Below the pieces are notes generated by a model. It was not told the origin of the DNA. It did no database searches and saw only the letters and a list, made by a program, of their open reading frames with translations. Shown one piece after another: positions 16,027 to 24,662 of a stretch of 38,805 nucleotides of DNA. The position numbers were made by a program, and so were the translations under genes. Each line of letters starts with the position of its first letter. Position 1 is the stretch's first letter. This stretch comes from SKLM01 sp964450435. GTDB taxonomy: Bacteria > Chloroflexota > Anaerolineae > B4-G1. The stretch lies in assembly GCA_964450435.1 (NCBI GenBank), contig CAYVCX010000025.1:1-38805 (forward strand), read 5' to 3'.

Positions 16027-16506
16027 CTAGCGCTGGCTGCGAATGGACGCCAGAACAGCCCCGCCCGCGGCTCCCAGCACGGTCGCCAGCAGCATCCCCA
16101 GTCCGCAGCAGACAGTGGACGTCACGATGGCCCATCCCGGCCTGGCAAGCATTCCGGGATCGAAACCTAGATCGCGCCACTGATCTATGAGCCCAGGCGG
16201 AAGCTGGCGAAACTGCCGTCTGAGCGTGACATCAGCCCCGCCCACCGTAAAGCGAGCAGCGTTTACGAGCACCCTGGTCGTCCCACCGGCGAAGGCCGCG
16301 ATCAATCCAGCGACGGCCCCGGCTCCCGCGCCCTTTCCAACTTCTCGAGGCGGGTCCATCCAGTAACCGGCAAGGATGCCAACCGCTACATACAGGAGTA
16401 GCGTCCCGATGGCGGCGATACATCCGAGACAAGGAATCAGAGTCAGCAGCGATAACACGACCGCGACAGCGGCACCGATGAGACCTGCTTTCACACCCGA
16501 TGACAT
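16027..16506 (-). CDS. Small membrane protein of unknown function
   Basis: 159 residues with four predicted membrane segments: GLIGAAVAVVLSLLTLIPCL, GTLLLYVAVGILAGYWM, GAGAVAGLIAAFAGG and VCCGLGMLLATVLGAAGGAV. The arrangement resembles DUF5518-type or general glycine-rich small membrane proteins, but I cannot assign a family. The ATG at 16506 is preceded by AAAGGAG at the right distance; an earlier start at 16539 is less likely. It is the first gene of a two-gene unit with the ferredoxin-like gene. It could therefore be a membrane anchor or partner for an electron-transfer protein, which is inference. Confidence 0.75.
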   Translation of the reverse strand: MSSGVKAGLIGAAVAVVLSLLTLIPCLGCIAAIGTLLLYVAVGILAGYWMDPPREVGKGAGAGAVAGLIAAFAGGTTRVLVNAARFTVGGADVTLRRQFRQLPPGLIDQWRDLGFDPGMLARPGWAIVTSTVCCGLGMLLATVLGAAGGAVLASIRSQR

Positions 16507-17189
16507 TGTATCTCCTTTGTTCGTAGCGTCACGCCCCACCCCCCTGGCAGGAGCTGAACTGCGATCTCCCCAAGCGGCCGGGATTCAGCGTCCCAGTATA
16601 CTCCAGGATCCAGAGGACGCAATCACGGTCGCGATGCGCGTCCGCAAACCGGCCGAGGTCTTCAGATGGAAACTGCGGGCCGGTTGCCGATCCGCGGCCG
16701 CTGGCCTCCCCCGGACAGCGGCGGGGTGACGCGGCCCCCTCATACGGTCCTGTGACGCTTGAACTCGGCTGAGACCACAATCTGGTCAACTCGTGCAGGA
16801 GCAGTTCGTCCTAACCCGTAGCCAGGGTCGCCTCCGACTCAGCTTCCTGCCTGACGCACCTCTCCAGCTCGAGGTCGAGATGGCTGTGGAGCGGCAACCC
16901 ACCGGTGCGCCGCTGACGGGGGTGGCGCCAGGCGGAGGATGGACAGCACGAGGCTCGCTCCTGGATCAGCGGCGCGGTAGCCACACGCTGGATAGATGAT
17001 GCTTGACCAGGATTCCAGGATAGCGGTGACATCTGCATAGTGCTCAGGAAGAGGTTCCTCCACTCGCCCGGTTCGTTACGGCGGCAACCCGATCTACCGG
17101 GTCATACCCCGCTGCCCGGATAGTGCGCCAAGCTGGGACTGCCGATTAGCTTCCCTGGAGAAAGCCCGCCAACGCTGGTTCGCCTGGCG
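16507..17189. other. Long intergenic region, no supported gene
   Basis: 683 bases between the DUF711 gene end and the small membrane protein gene. A plus-strand open frame of 68 residues starts with GTG at 16793 and two minus-strand frames overlap it. None has a domain, good start or sensible composition. A decayed gene is possible but cannot be shown. Confidence 0.45.
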
Positions 17190-18407
17190 CTACCATGGAA
17201 GGAATGCGTTTTCCTCGAAGATCCTGGGGGCGCCGCGTTTCCGCAACCCCAGAATGCGCGCGTTGGCGAAGTACGGGAAGTCGAAACCCGTCGCCTCCCC
17301 CGCCTGCCCCCCCGGTATCGGCATCAACCGGGCCGTCAGCGGCTTATCGACCACCAGGGAGAGGGTTGCGACATCCAAAAGAATCGCCGACAGCTCCTCA
17401 ACAGTGGCATCGCCGGGGAGCGGGAGTGTATCCAGACCGGTTCCACACACAGTCGAGTAAAGCAGAAGGCTGTCGACTGTGTAGAGCCCCTCAACACTCC
17501 GCTCAGCCAACGTCCTGTCCTCCAAGACGGGCAGCATTACGCCGGAGAAACCACAACTCTTGAAGTCCGCCTCCTCGATCGCCCGTTTGATGAACGCGAC
17601 AGCAGACAAGGTACCGCTGCTCCCGAAGGCGTCGACGCCCAAGTTCTCGATGGCGCGCCCAATGCTCCGCGCCGTCTCTGGGAATGGCGCCAATGAGAAA
17701 TCGATGCCGCCGAACCGCAGGCCGAAATCATCCTCCAGGGCGTGGCAGATGTCTTCGACGACCTGTGCTTTCTCCTCAATGGCATTCTTCAGGTTGGCGC
17801 GCGCGTCGCTCAGGCCCCTAGTCCCCGCGAAAGCTGTCACGGCCAGATCCGCCGCCTCGGTGGCGATGGAGAAACACGGCTCAGGTCCGCTGTGGTAAGA
17901 GACTGGAAAGAACGGCGAGTCCGCCCCGCAGTTCGCCAGAATGGCGAGGCGCAGGTTGCCGAACCCCCTGGAGGTGGAATGGGCAATCTCGACGACGATC
18001 TCGGCAGCCCTTCCTATAGCCTCCAGATTGACGCCAGACTGCTTCGAGGCCACCAGGATCGCGGCGAAAACGATCTCGGTCTGCCGGATGACGTCCGGGA
18101 TCGCGTCGATGTGCGAAAGGTCGATTCCGCGATCAGTGGCTACCACCGGGCCTATGGAACCGTAATCGATGTCGTGGGCCCGACAGGCTGCCTCCAGAGC
18201 TCGGCCGAGCCGCACGGCCTCCCCAGGCTCGTGGTCACGCAATACCCTCGGGAATGGTTGAGTAGCCAGCCGCACCGTCTGCACTTCCAGCCCGACATCA
18301 TCAAACAGCGCCCGAGCCCGGCGGTGAAACACCTCGAATCTCTCAAAAGGGCTCTCATCGAGGGGATAGCTCACGTCAGTGCCAATGGTGATGGAACGGA
18401 TGCGCAC
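17190..18407 (-). CDS. DUF711 / UPF0210 family protein
   Basis: 405 residues, slightly shorter than many family members (about 450). Typical family blocks are present: the N-terminal RIRSITIGTDV, DYGSIGPVVATD, GFGNLRLAILANCGADSPFF, FSIATEAADLAVTAF, FGGIDFSLAPFPETARSIG, and a C-terminal FDFPYFANARIL. The family is annotated as pyruvate-formate-lyase-like from structure, but no glycyl-radical motif is evident here and its reaction is unknown. The ATG at 18407 begins the conserved MRIRSITIG. It is the last gene of the fab/carboxylase operon, 39 bases after the biotin carrier gene, an unusual partner for that pathway. Confidence 0.88.
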   Translation of the reverse strand: MRIRSITIGTDVSYPLDESPFERFEVFHRRARALFDDVGLEVQTVRLATQPFPRVLRDHEPGEAVRLGRALEAACRAHDIDYGSIGPVVATDRGIDLSHIDAIPDVIRQTEIVFAAILVASKQSGVNLEAIGRAAEIVVEIAHSTSRGFGNLRLAILANCGADSPFFPVSYHSGPEPCFSIATEAADLAVTAFAGTRGLSDARANLKNAIEEKAQVVEDICHALEDDFGLRFGGIDFSLAPFPETARSIGRAIENLGVDAFGSSGTLSAVAFIKRAIEEADFKSCGFSGVMLPVLEDRTLAERSVEGLYTVDSLLLYSTVCGTGLDTLPLPGDATVEELSAILLDVATLSLVVDKPLTARLMPIPGGQAGEATGFDFPYFANARILGLRKRGAPRIFEENAFLPW

Positions 18408-18446
18408 AGTATCTCCTGACAGACCGATCCGCCGCGGGGCAGTAAC

Positions 18447-19001
18447 CTAGTCGCCCTGGTGAGGAGACGAGGCCCCGTTTGGGCTGATAACAGCCAGCAC
18501 CTCGTCCTGCGCGACCTGTCGACCCGGAAACGCCAGCAGATCCCGCACGACGCCCCCGCGAGGGGCGCGCAACTCCAGGTTCATCTTCATCGACTCGAGA
18601 ACAACCACGACGTCCTGCTCCTGGACGCGATCGCCTTCGTCAACCTGGGTCTCGACCACGAGCCCCGGCAACGGCGCCCGCATTTCAACATCAGTGAGCG
18701 GGGGGCGGGCCCCCAACGCGGCCCCTCCTTCGCGCGCCGCTCCCCGACACGCTTTCCCGTAGCCCGGATGTCCGCGCTGGAGTCGCGCCCGGAAAGGCCG
18801 ACCCCCAACCGTCACACGACGCGCACCTTCTTCAGTCTCGCCGAGGTGGATTTCATACGAACGGTGATTCATCAACAGGGAATACTGGCCTCCGACTTGC
18901 CTGAGGTCGATCTGGTACGGCCGCTGATTCACCCACGCCCGTCCTCCAAGTCGGAGCTCAATCTCAAAGATCTCACCGTCCACACTGACGGTGTATTTCA
19001 T
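18447..19001 (-). CDS. Biotin carboxyl carrier protein of an acyl-CoA carboxylase
   Basis: 184 residues. The C-terminal biotinyl domain (about 103-175) has the ESMKM motif with K139 as the biotin attachment site, flanked by APLPGLVVETQVDEGDRV and APRGGVVRDLL. It carries CO2 as carboxybiotin between the biotin carboxylase and the carboxyltransferase encoded just upstream. The N-terminal 75 residues (YTVSVDGEIFEIELRLGG, YQIDLRQVGG, RRVTVGGRPFRARL) resemble part of the BT/linker domain of fused PccA-type alpha subunits, which suggests gene fission. The ATG at 19001 has GGAGGAGG upstream. It is 47 bases after the biotin carboxylase gene, in one operon. Confidence 0.92.
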   Translation of the reverse strand: MKYTVSVDGEIFEIELRLGGRAWVNQRPYQIDLRQVGGQYSLLMNHRSYEIHLGETEEGARRVTVGGRPFRARLQRGHPGYGKACRGAAREGGAALGARPPLTDVEMRAPLPGLVVETQVDEGDRVQEQDVVVVLESMKMNLELRAPRGGVVRDLLAFPGRQVAQDEVLAVISPNGASSPHQGD

Positions 19002-19048
19002 CCGCCTCCTCCCTCGGCACGATCGAGAGACACACTCTCACCCACCGG

Positions 19049-20572
19049 CTAGCTCCATCTGTTTGTCAGCTCCCATCGGCCCAGCATCTTCCAGCGGCTG
19101 ACGCGGCCCTCCTCGGGAACCGATCCCCCCCGCTGGCGGTGATCAACCAGGGCCGCCGTCAACGCTGCAGCGAGGCGACGTTCCGAGTCGGCCTCCCATC
19201 CCGCGGCTACCTCTTGCGCCGAATCACTCGACACCTCGGTAAACGACTCTTTCACGAAGCCCGTGTGGAACTGCCCACCCAGGAAGCGCGTGCTGTTCAT
19301 CAGCGCGCGGTAGAGCTTCAGATTCGTGGTGAGACCTGCGATATGGTACTCGTCCAGGGCGCGCCGCATACGCACAATGGCTACGGCCCGGGTCTCACCC
19401 CACGCGATCAGTTTCGCCAGCAAAGAGTCGTAGTAGGGCGTGATGGCCACCCCCTCCGAAACCCCGCTATCCACGCGGATGCCAGGACCGGCCGGGTCGC
19501 GCAGCCGGGAAATGCGGCCGACACATGGTGCAAACTCCCGGTCGGGGTCCTCCGCCAGTATGCGACACTCCAGCGCCCAGCCGCGAGATGCGACATCTTC
19601 CTGGGCAAAGCGCAGCTCTCGGCCAGCCGCGATACGGAGCTGCTCCTTTACAATGTCGATGCCCGTCACGGCCTCGGTGACCGTGTGCTCCACCTGCAGA
19701 CGCGGATTGACCTCCATGAAGTAGAACTTCCCCTCCGGATCCAGAAGGAACTCCACAGTCCCGGCGCCAACATATCCCACGGCCTCTCCGATCCGCGCGG
19801 CTGCGCGATGGATGTGCCGTCTCAAACTGTCGTCCAGGGCTCTCGACGGCGCCTCTTCAATCAGCTTCTGGTGACGGCGCTGGATGGAGCACTCACGCTC
19901 TCCGAGATGGATCACGTGCCCGTGCGTGTCGCCCAACAGCTGAACCTCAATGTGGCGCGCCCCCTGCGCCAACCGCTCCAAGTAGACGCCGTCTTCTCCA
20001 AAAGCCGCCTGAGCCTCCTGCCTGGCGCGCGGGATTTCTGCCTTCAGCTCCTCACACGAATGAGCCTCACGGATGCCTACGCCTCCGCCCCCAGACACCG
20101 CCTTGAGCATCACCGGATATCCGATACGCTCAGCCGCTTCCAGCAGGCTGGCGTCGTCCAGTTTCGACGTGGAGCCCTCGAGCACAGGAATGCCCAGGTC
20201 GCGGGCCAGGCGTCGAGCGGCCGGTTTGTCACCCAGCAGCTGCATGGTCTCGGGCCGCGGTCCGACGAACACCAGACCAGCGTCGACACAGTCCTGAGCA
20301 AAGGCCGAGGACTCGGCCAGGAAACCATAGCCTGGATGCACCAGCTTGGCCCCGGACTCGAGTGCCACGTCGATGATGCGCCCTCCCTGAAGATAGCTCC
20401 GGGAAGCCGGCGGGGGCCCAATGCAGTAGGCCTCCTCGGCGTAGCGCACGTGCGGCGCCTCCCGGTCGGCCTCGGAGAAAACGGCCACCGTGCGCAAGCC
20501 GAGTTCTCGGCAGCTGCGCAGCACGCGCACCGCGACCTCCCCTCTGTTAGCAACCAGAACCTTGTCAGGCAT
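19049..20572 (-). CDS. Acetyl/propionyl-CoA carboxylase, biotin carboxylase subunit
   Basis: 507 residues. ATP-grasp enzyme that carboxylates biotin using bicarbonate and ATP. The domains are in standard order: N-terminal KVLVANRGEVAVRVLRSCRE, LVHPGYGFLAES, the ATP-binding loop SGGGGVGIR, HIEVQLLGDTHG, the catalytic ERECSIQRRHQKLIEEAPS, and MEVNPRLQVEHTVTE. The C-terminal biotin-carboxylase region ends near residue 450. A further 55 residues ending SRWKMLGRWELTNRWS resemble the start of the BT linker of PccA-type proteins, continued at the N-terminus of the next gene product. The ATG at 20572 begins MPDKVLVANRG. It is 123 bases after the carboxyltransferase gene. Used with the adjacent subunits it should make malonyl- and/or methylmalonyl-CoA. 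Confidence 0.95.
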   Translation of the reverse strand: MPDKVLVANRGEVAVRVLRSCRELGLRTVAVFSEADREAPHVRYAEEAYCIGPPPASRSYLQGGRIIDVALESGAKLVHPGYGFLAESSAFAQDCVDAGLVFVGPRPETMQLLGDKPAARRLARDLGIPVLEGSTSKLDDASLLEAAERIGYPVMLKAVSGGGGVGIREAHSCEELKAEIPRARQEAQAAFGEDGVYLERLAQGARHIEVQLLGDTHGHVIHLGERECSIQRRHQKLIEEAPSRALDDSLRRHIHRAAARIGEAVGYVGAGTVEFLLDPEGKFYFMEVNPRLQVEHTVTEAVTGIDIVKEQLRIAAGRELRFAQEDVASRGWALECRILAEDPDREFAPCVGRISRLRDPAGPGIRVDSGVSEGVAITPYYDSLLAKLIAWGETRAVAIVRMRRALDEYHIAGLTTNLKLYRALMNSTRFLGGQFHTGFVKESFTEVSSDSAQEVAAGWEADSERRLAAALTAALVDHRQRGGSVPEEGRVSRWKMLGRWELTNRWS

Positions 20573-20695
20573 TCTCAGTCAGCGCCCCCTGCGCCTCCCG
20601 AGTCCGCCGTGATGGCGGAGACCATCTCTCAGAAGCGATCAACAGCTCGTCAGACCGTCCCCGGCCGGTAATAGTGACAGGCTCAGTTGTACCCA

Positions 20696-22270
20696 TCACA
20701 GCGGGATACTACCGTGTTTCCGCGCCGGTCGCTGCACCCGCTTGTTTTGCAGCATCTCCAGGGCTCGAATGACGCGTAGTCGGGTGCTGCGCGGGGTGAT
20801 GACGTCGTCGAGATAGCCACGTCTCGCGGCTACGTACGGATGACCGAAGTTCTCCCGGTAGTCCTCGACCAACTCTTCGCGGAGAGCCTCCGGATCCTCT
20901 GCCTGGTGTAGCTCACGGCGAAAGATGACATCCACCGCTCCGCGCGGCCCCATCACAGCGATCTCCGCTCCCGGATAGGCGAAGCACACGTCGCCACGAA
21001 GGGCCTTCGAGTTCATCACGATGTAAGCGCCACCGTACGCCTTGCGAGTGATGACCGATATCTTGGGCACACTCGCCTCGGCATAGGCATAGATCATCTT
21101 CGCTCCGTGGCGGATGATCCCTCTGTGCTCCTGTTCCACCCCTGGCAGGAACCCAGGCGTGTCGACCAGCGTCACCAAAGGGATATTGAAGCAGTCACAG
21201 AAACGGATGAAGCGTGCGCCTTTGTCGGCGGCGTCGATGTCGAGGACGCCGGCCAAGACCGGCGGCTGTTGAGCCACGATACCTACCACGTGCCCCCCCA
21301 TGCGAGCGAAGCCCACCACCAGGTTCGTGGCAAACCGCTCGTGAACCTGGAGGAGGGTGCCATCGTCTACGACGCGCTGAACGATGTCCAGCATATCGTA
21401 CGCTTCCGCAGGATCATCAGGCACAATCTCATCCAGCGCCGGTTCGATGCGGTCGGGTGGGTCGACAGGGGGGGCGTAGGGAGGATCCTCGGCGTTGTTC
21501 GACGGCAGATAGGATAGCAGCTGGCGTACCAGATCGAAGGTCTCCTCCTCACTGGAACGCGCGAAGTGCGCCACGCCGCTCTGGGAACCGTGGACGGCGG
21601 CCCCGCCCAGGGCCTCTGCCTCGACCTCTTCTTGCGTCACCGACCGGATGACGTCAGGTCCGGTGATGAACATATAGCCGCTATCCTGGACCATGAAGAC
21701 GAAGTCCGTCAATGCCGGAGAGTACACTGCCCCGCCGGCGCACGGTCCCGCTATCACGGAGAGCTGTGGAACCACGCCCGAGGCCATCGTGTTGCGCCAG
21801 AAGATCTCGCCGTAGGCGTTCAGGGAGTCAACGCCCTCCTGGATGCGCGCGCCACCGGAGTCATTAATGCCGATGACCGGCGCACCGTTCTCCAGGGCCA
21901 GGTCGAGCACCTTGCACACCTTCTGACCATGCGCCTCGCCGACGGACCCGCCCAAGACAGTGAAGTCCTGGGCAAAGACATAGACGAGCCGGCCATCGAT
22001 CTCACCCCAGCCCGTGACAACGCTGTCCCCCGGCGTACGCCGCTGGTCCAATCCAAACCGGGTAGCCCGATGCGTAACAAACGGATCCAGCTCCTGGAAC
22101 GTGCCGGGATCGAGCAAGTACGCTATGCGCTCCGGGGCGGTGAGTTTCCCCTTTTCGTGCTGCCGCGCGATGCGCTCCGGTCCGCCACCAAGACGGGCCT
22201 CCTCCCGCATCTTCTCCAGACGCCCGAGCGCCGTGTTGGAGCTTCGACCCTCGATCTGAGACTCGGTCAT
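20696..22270 (-). CDS. Acyl-CoA carboxylase, carboxyltransferase subunit (PccB/MmdA type)
   Basis: 524 residues, single-chain PccB-type carboxyltransferase that moves CO2 from carboxybiotin to an acyl-CoA. Two crotonase-like halves are seen. The first has GWGEIDGRLVYVFAQDFTVL, GGSVGEAHGQKV, GVDSLNAYGEIFWRN and GPCAGGAVYSPALTDF. The second has LAGVLDIDAADKGARFIRFC, VDTPGFLPGVEQEH, RKAYGGAYIVM and GPRGAVDVIF. It resembles beta subunits of acetyl/propionyl-CoA carboxylases rather than the split AccA/AccD pair. The ATG at 22270 is 2 bases after the fabH stop, with AAGGAA upstream, so translation is coupled; a longer frame to 22411 would overlap fabH. Its position in a fab operon suggests malonyl-CoA supply. 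A residue-level test would be needed to choose acetyl- over propionyl-CoA. Confidence 0.94.
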   Translation of the reverse strand: MTESQIEGRSSNTALGRLEKMREEARLGGGPERIARQHEKGKLTAPERIAYLLDPGTFQELDPFVTHRATRFGLDQRRTPGDSVVTGWGEIDGRLVYVFAQDFTVLGGSVGEAHGQKVCKVLDLALENGAPVIGINDSGGARIQEGVDSLNAYGEIFWRNTMASGVVPQLSVIAGPCAGGAVYSPALTDFVFMVQDSGYMFITGPDVIRSVTQEEVEAEALGGAAVHGSQSGVAHFARSSEEETFDLVRQLLSYLPSNNAEDPPYAPPVDPPDRIEPALDEIVPDDPAEAYDMLDIVQRVVDDGTLLQVHERFATNLVVGFARMGGHVVGIVAQQPPVLAGVLDIDAADKGARFIRFCDCFNIPLVTLVDTPGFLPGVEQEHRGIIRHGAKMIYAYAEASVPKISVITRKAYGGAYIVMNSKALRGDVCFAYPGAEIAVMGPRGAVDVIFRRELHQAEDPEALREELVEDYRENFGHPYVAARRGYLDDVITPRSTRLRVIRALEMLQNKRVQRPARKHGSIPL

Positions 22271-22272
22271 AA

Positions 22273-23397
22273 CTATTCCTTCAGTCGGCGAGACAGCAAC
22301 CAGCGCATCAACCGCCGCACCAGCGAGCGCACAGAGGCATACCCATGCCACACTCGATAGCGAACCTTCCTCACCCAGGTTGGCGGCGCCGCCGGCAGAG
22401 GCACACTCCAACGCAAGGCCATCGCCCCCCAGGTAAGGCCGGCTCCGAATCCAACGCAGACAACCACATCGTCACGCTGGACGAGCCCTTCCTCGACGGC
22501 TTCGCAGAGGGCGATAGGGATTGAGGCAGCGGACGTATTACCGTACCGTTCCAGATTGCTGTAGACTGACTCCGCTGGGAGCTCCAGCGCTCGGGCCGCT
22601 GCCTCCAGTATGCGCTGGTTCGCCTGGTGAGGGATCACAAGAGCCAGATCGGCCGCCGTCAGCCCAGCCTGCTCCAGAACCCGGTGCGCTGCGTCCGGCA
22701 TCGCCCTGGCGGCGAACCGAAACACCTCCCGCCCACGCATTCTGAGGTAGTGGAGCCGTTCCGATACAGTGCGGTGGGAAGCCGGCTCCCGACTCCCGCC
22801 CGCAGGAAGGCACAGCAGGTCGGCACCCGACCCATCAGAACCCAGAGACGTGGAGAGGACACCGCCCGGGGACTCATCGGCTTGCAGCACGACCGCTCCG
22901 GCGCCATCGCCAAACAACACGCACGTCGCCCGATCGTGCCAGTCCGTAATCCGCGACAGCGTCTCGGCCCCGATGACCAGGGCGGTGGAGGTATTCCCCG
23001 GGCCGTCGCTGGCAGCGACCATGTCCGCAGCGACTCCCAGCGCATAGACGAAGCCCGTACATCCCGCTGACAGATCGAAGGCCGCAGCCTTCCCGGCCCC
23101 CAACGCGTCCTGCACCAGACACGCAGTAGCCGGGAAGGCGTAATCCGGAGTAGCCGTCGCCACGATGATCAGATCTACCTCCGCCGGGCCTAGCCCCGCA
23201 GCCTTGAGAGCCCCCCAGGCTGCCTCTGTGGCCATGCTCGCGGTCGTTTCGCCCTCGCCGGCGATGCGTCGTTCAAGGATCCCGGTACGCGCACGAATCC
23301 ACTCATCAGACGTATCCACCATGTGGGACAGCTCGTCATTGGTAAGCACCCGCTTGGGAACATACTTACCCCAGCCGACGATATGAGCAGGAGACAT
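22273..23397 (-). CDS. fabH: Beta-ketoacyl-ACP synthase III
   Basis: 374 residues. Starts fatty-acid synthesis by condensing an acyl-CoA with malonyl-ACP. The thiolase-fold triad is visible: C113 (SAGCTGFVYAL), H257 (VIPHQANQRI) and N287 (YGNTSAAS). The ATG at 23397 overlaps the fabF stop in a TGATG junction, so the two are translationally coupled; a GTG/ATG extension to 23415 is less likely. The usual end (VCVGFGAGLTWGAMALRW) is followed by an unusual tail of about 45 residues, rich in Arg and hydrophobic residues (WVRKVRYRVWHGY, VRSLVRRLMRWLLSRRL). It could be a membrane-associating helix. Confidence 0.95.
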   Translation of the reverse strand: MSPAHIVGWGKYVPKRVLTNDELSHMVDTSDEWIRARTGILERRIAGEGETTASMATEAAWGALKAAGLGPAEVDLIIVATATPDYAFPATACLVQDALGAGKAAAFDLSAGCTGFVYALGVAADMVAASDGPGNTSTALVIGAETLSRITDWHDRATCVLFGDGAGAVVLQADESPGGVLSTSLGSDGSGADLLCLPAGGSREPASHRTVSERLHYLRMRGREVFRFAARAMPDAAHRVLEQAGLTAADLALVIPHQANQRILEAAARALELPAESVYSNLERYGNTSAASIPIALCEAVEEGLVQRDDVVVCVGFGAGLTWGAMALRWSVPLPAAPPTWVRKVRYRVWHGYASVRSLVRRLMRWLLSRRLKE

Positions 23398-24650
23398 CAG
23401 GCACCACCCTCCCAACGGCGGAAGATCAGGCAGCTGTTGTGCCCTCCAAACCCAAAGGAGTTGGAAAGAGCTACCCGCGGTCTCATCTCCCTGGCCTCAT
23501 TGGGCACGTAGTCGAGGTCACACGCAGGATCTGGGTTCTCATAGTTGATCGTCGGCGGCACCCAACCAGTCTCGAGGCTGCGGACACATACAATGGCCTC
23601 GACCGCGCCGGCAGCGCCCATCAGATGGCCGATCATCGACTTGGTGGAGCTTACACCTAGGTTGTCAGCGTGCTCGCCGAACACCGTCCGGATGGCTTGG
23701 GTCTCGATGGCGTCATTGAGCTGCGTGCTGGTACCGTGCGCGTTGACGTAATCCACCTCTTTGGGCAGCAGGCCCGCGTCTCGAAGCGCCAGATCCATGG
23801 CCCGAGCCGCACCATCCCCCGATTCATCGGGAGCAGCGATGTGAAAGGCGTCCGACGATCTCCCATAGCCCACCAGCTCGGCACGGATCCTCGCACCTCG
23901 GGCTACGGCCCGGTGCAAGCTCTCGAGAATCAACAAGCCAGCGCCTTCCCCCAGGGCGAAGCCATCCCGCTCGGCGTCGAACGGGCGACTCGCTCGTTCC
24001 GGCTCGTCGTTGCGTCTGGAGAGCGCGCCCATGTTGGCAAAGGCCGATATAGAAAGCGGGTGGGTGGCGGATTCGCTGCCACCGCAGATGATGGCGTCCA
24101 CGTCCCCACGTTGAACCATCGCAGCCGCTTCACCGATGGCGTGAGAACCGGTAGCGCACGCCGAGCTGATGGCGAAGTTCGGTCCCTTCAACCCATAGTC
24201 AATGGCAATCATTGCCGACGCAGCATTGGGCATAAGGCTCGGTACCATAAAAGGACTGACGCGGCGCGGCCCCCGGGTCTGGTACACGTCATAATTCTCC
24301 AGAAGACAGAGAACGCCGCCGATGCCCGTGCCCACCAGCACCCCCACCCGCTCCGGATCAACGGTATCCGCGACAAAGTTGATCCCGCTGTCCGCCACGG
24401 CCTCACGCGCGGCCTCCAACGCCAGGAGGCTGAAGCGATCATTGCGCCGGGCCCGACGACGGCCAAGACGTTTCTCGAGGTTCAGATCCTTGACCTCGGC
24501 CGCGATGTGCACGTCCAAGTCCGAAGGATCGAAGGAGCGGATTCGGTCCACACCGCTGCGTCCGTTGAGAAGCCCCTCCCAGGTGGTCGGCACGTCATTC
24601 CCCACAGGCGTTATCGCGCCCAGGCCAGTTACCACCACACGATTCTTCAC
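23397..24650 (-). CDS. fabF: Beta-ketoacyl-ACP synthase II
   Basis: 417 residues, elongating condensing enzyme of type II fatty-acid synthesis. The Cys-His-His triad is present: C165 (ISSACATGSH), H305 (NAHGTSTQLND) and H342 (SMIGHLMGAAGAVEA). The start is placed at the GTG at 24650 because AGGAGG lies 6 nt upstream and the protein then begins VKNRVVVTGLG, the family N-terminus. The GTG at 24665 would overlap that binding site. It is the first gene of the fabF-fabH-carboxylase operon. No acyl carrier protein gene was found directly upstream, where one is often seen. Confidence 0.96.
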   Translation of the reverse strand: MKNRVVVTGLGAITPVGNDVPTTWEGLLNGRSGVDRIRSFDPSDLDVHIAAEVKDLNLEKRLGRRRARRNDRFSLLALEAAREAVADSGINFVADTVDPERVGVLVGTGIGGVLCLLENYDVYQTRGPRRVSPFMVPSLMPNAASAMIAIDYGLKGPNFAISSACATGSHAIGEAAAMVQRGDVDAIICGGSESATHPLSISAFANMGALSRRNDEPERASRPFDAERDGFALGEGAGLLILESLHRAVARGARIRAELVGYGRSSDAFHIAAPDESGDGAARAMDLALRDAGLLPKEVDYVNAHGTSTQLNDAIETQAIRTVFGEHADNLGVSSTKSMIGHLMGAAGAVEAIVCVRSLETGWVPPTINYENPDPACDLDYVPNEAREMRPRVALSNSFGFGGHNSCLIFRRWEGGA

Positions 24651-24656
24651 AACCCA

Positions 24657-24662
24657 CCTCCT
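24657..24662 (-). promoter_or_regulatory. Ribosome binding site AGGAGG deciding the fabF start
   Basis: A perfect AGGAGG on the minus strand with 6 nt to the GTG at 24650. Confidence 0.75.

Noticed and set aside
16793..16999. 68-residue plus-strand frame in a long intergenic region
   Set aside because: No ribosome binding site, no domain and no supporting context.
19139..20671. Plus-strand 510-residue open frame
   Set aside because: Lies opposite the biotin carboxylase gene, whose motifs are unambiguous; the translation has no recognisable domain.
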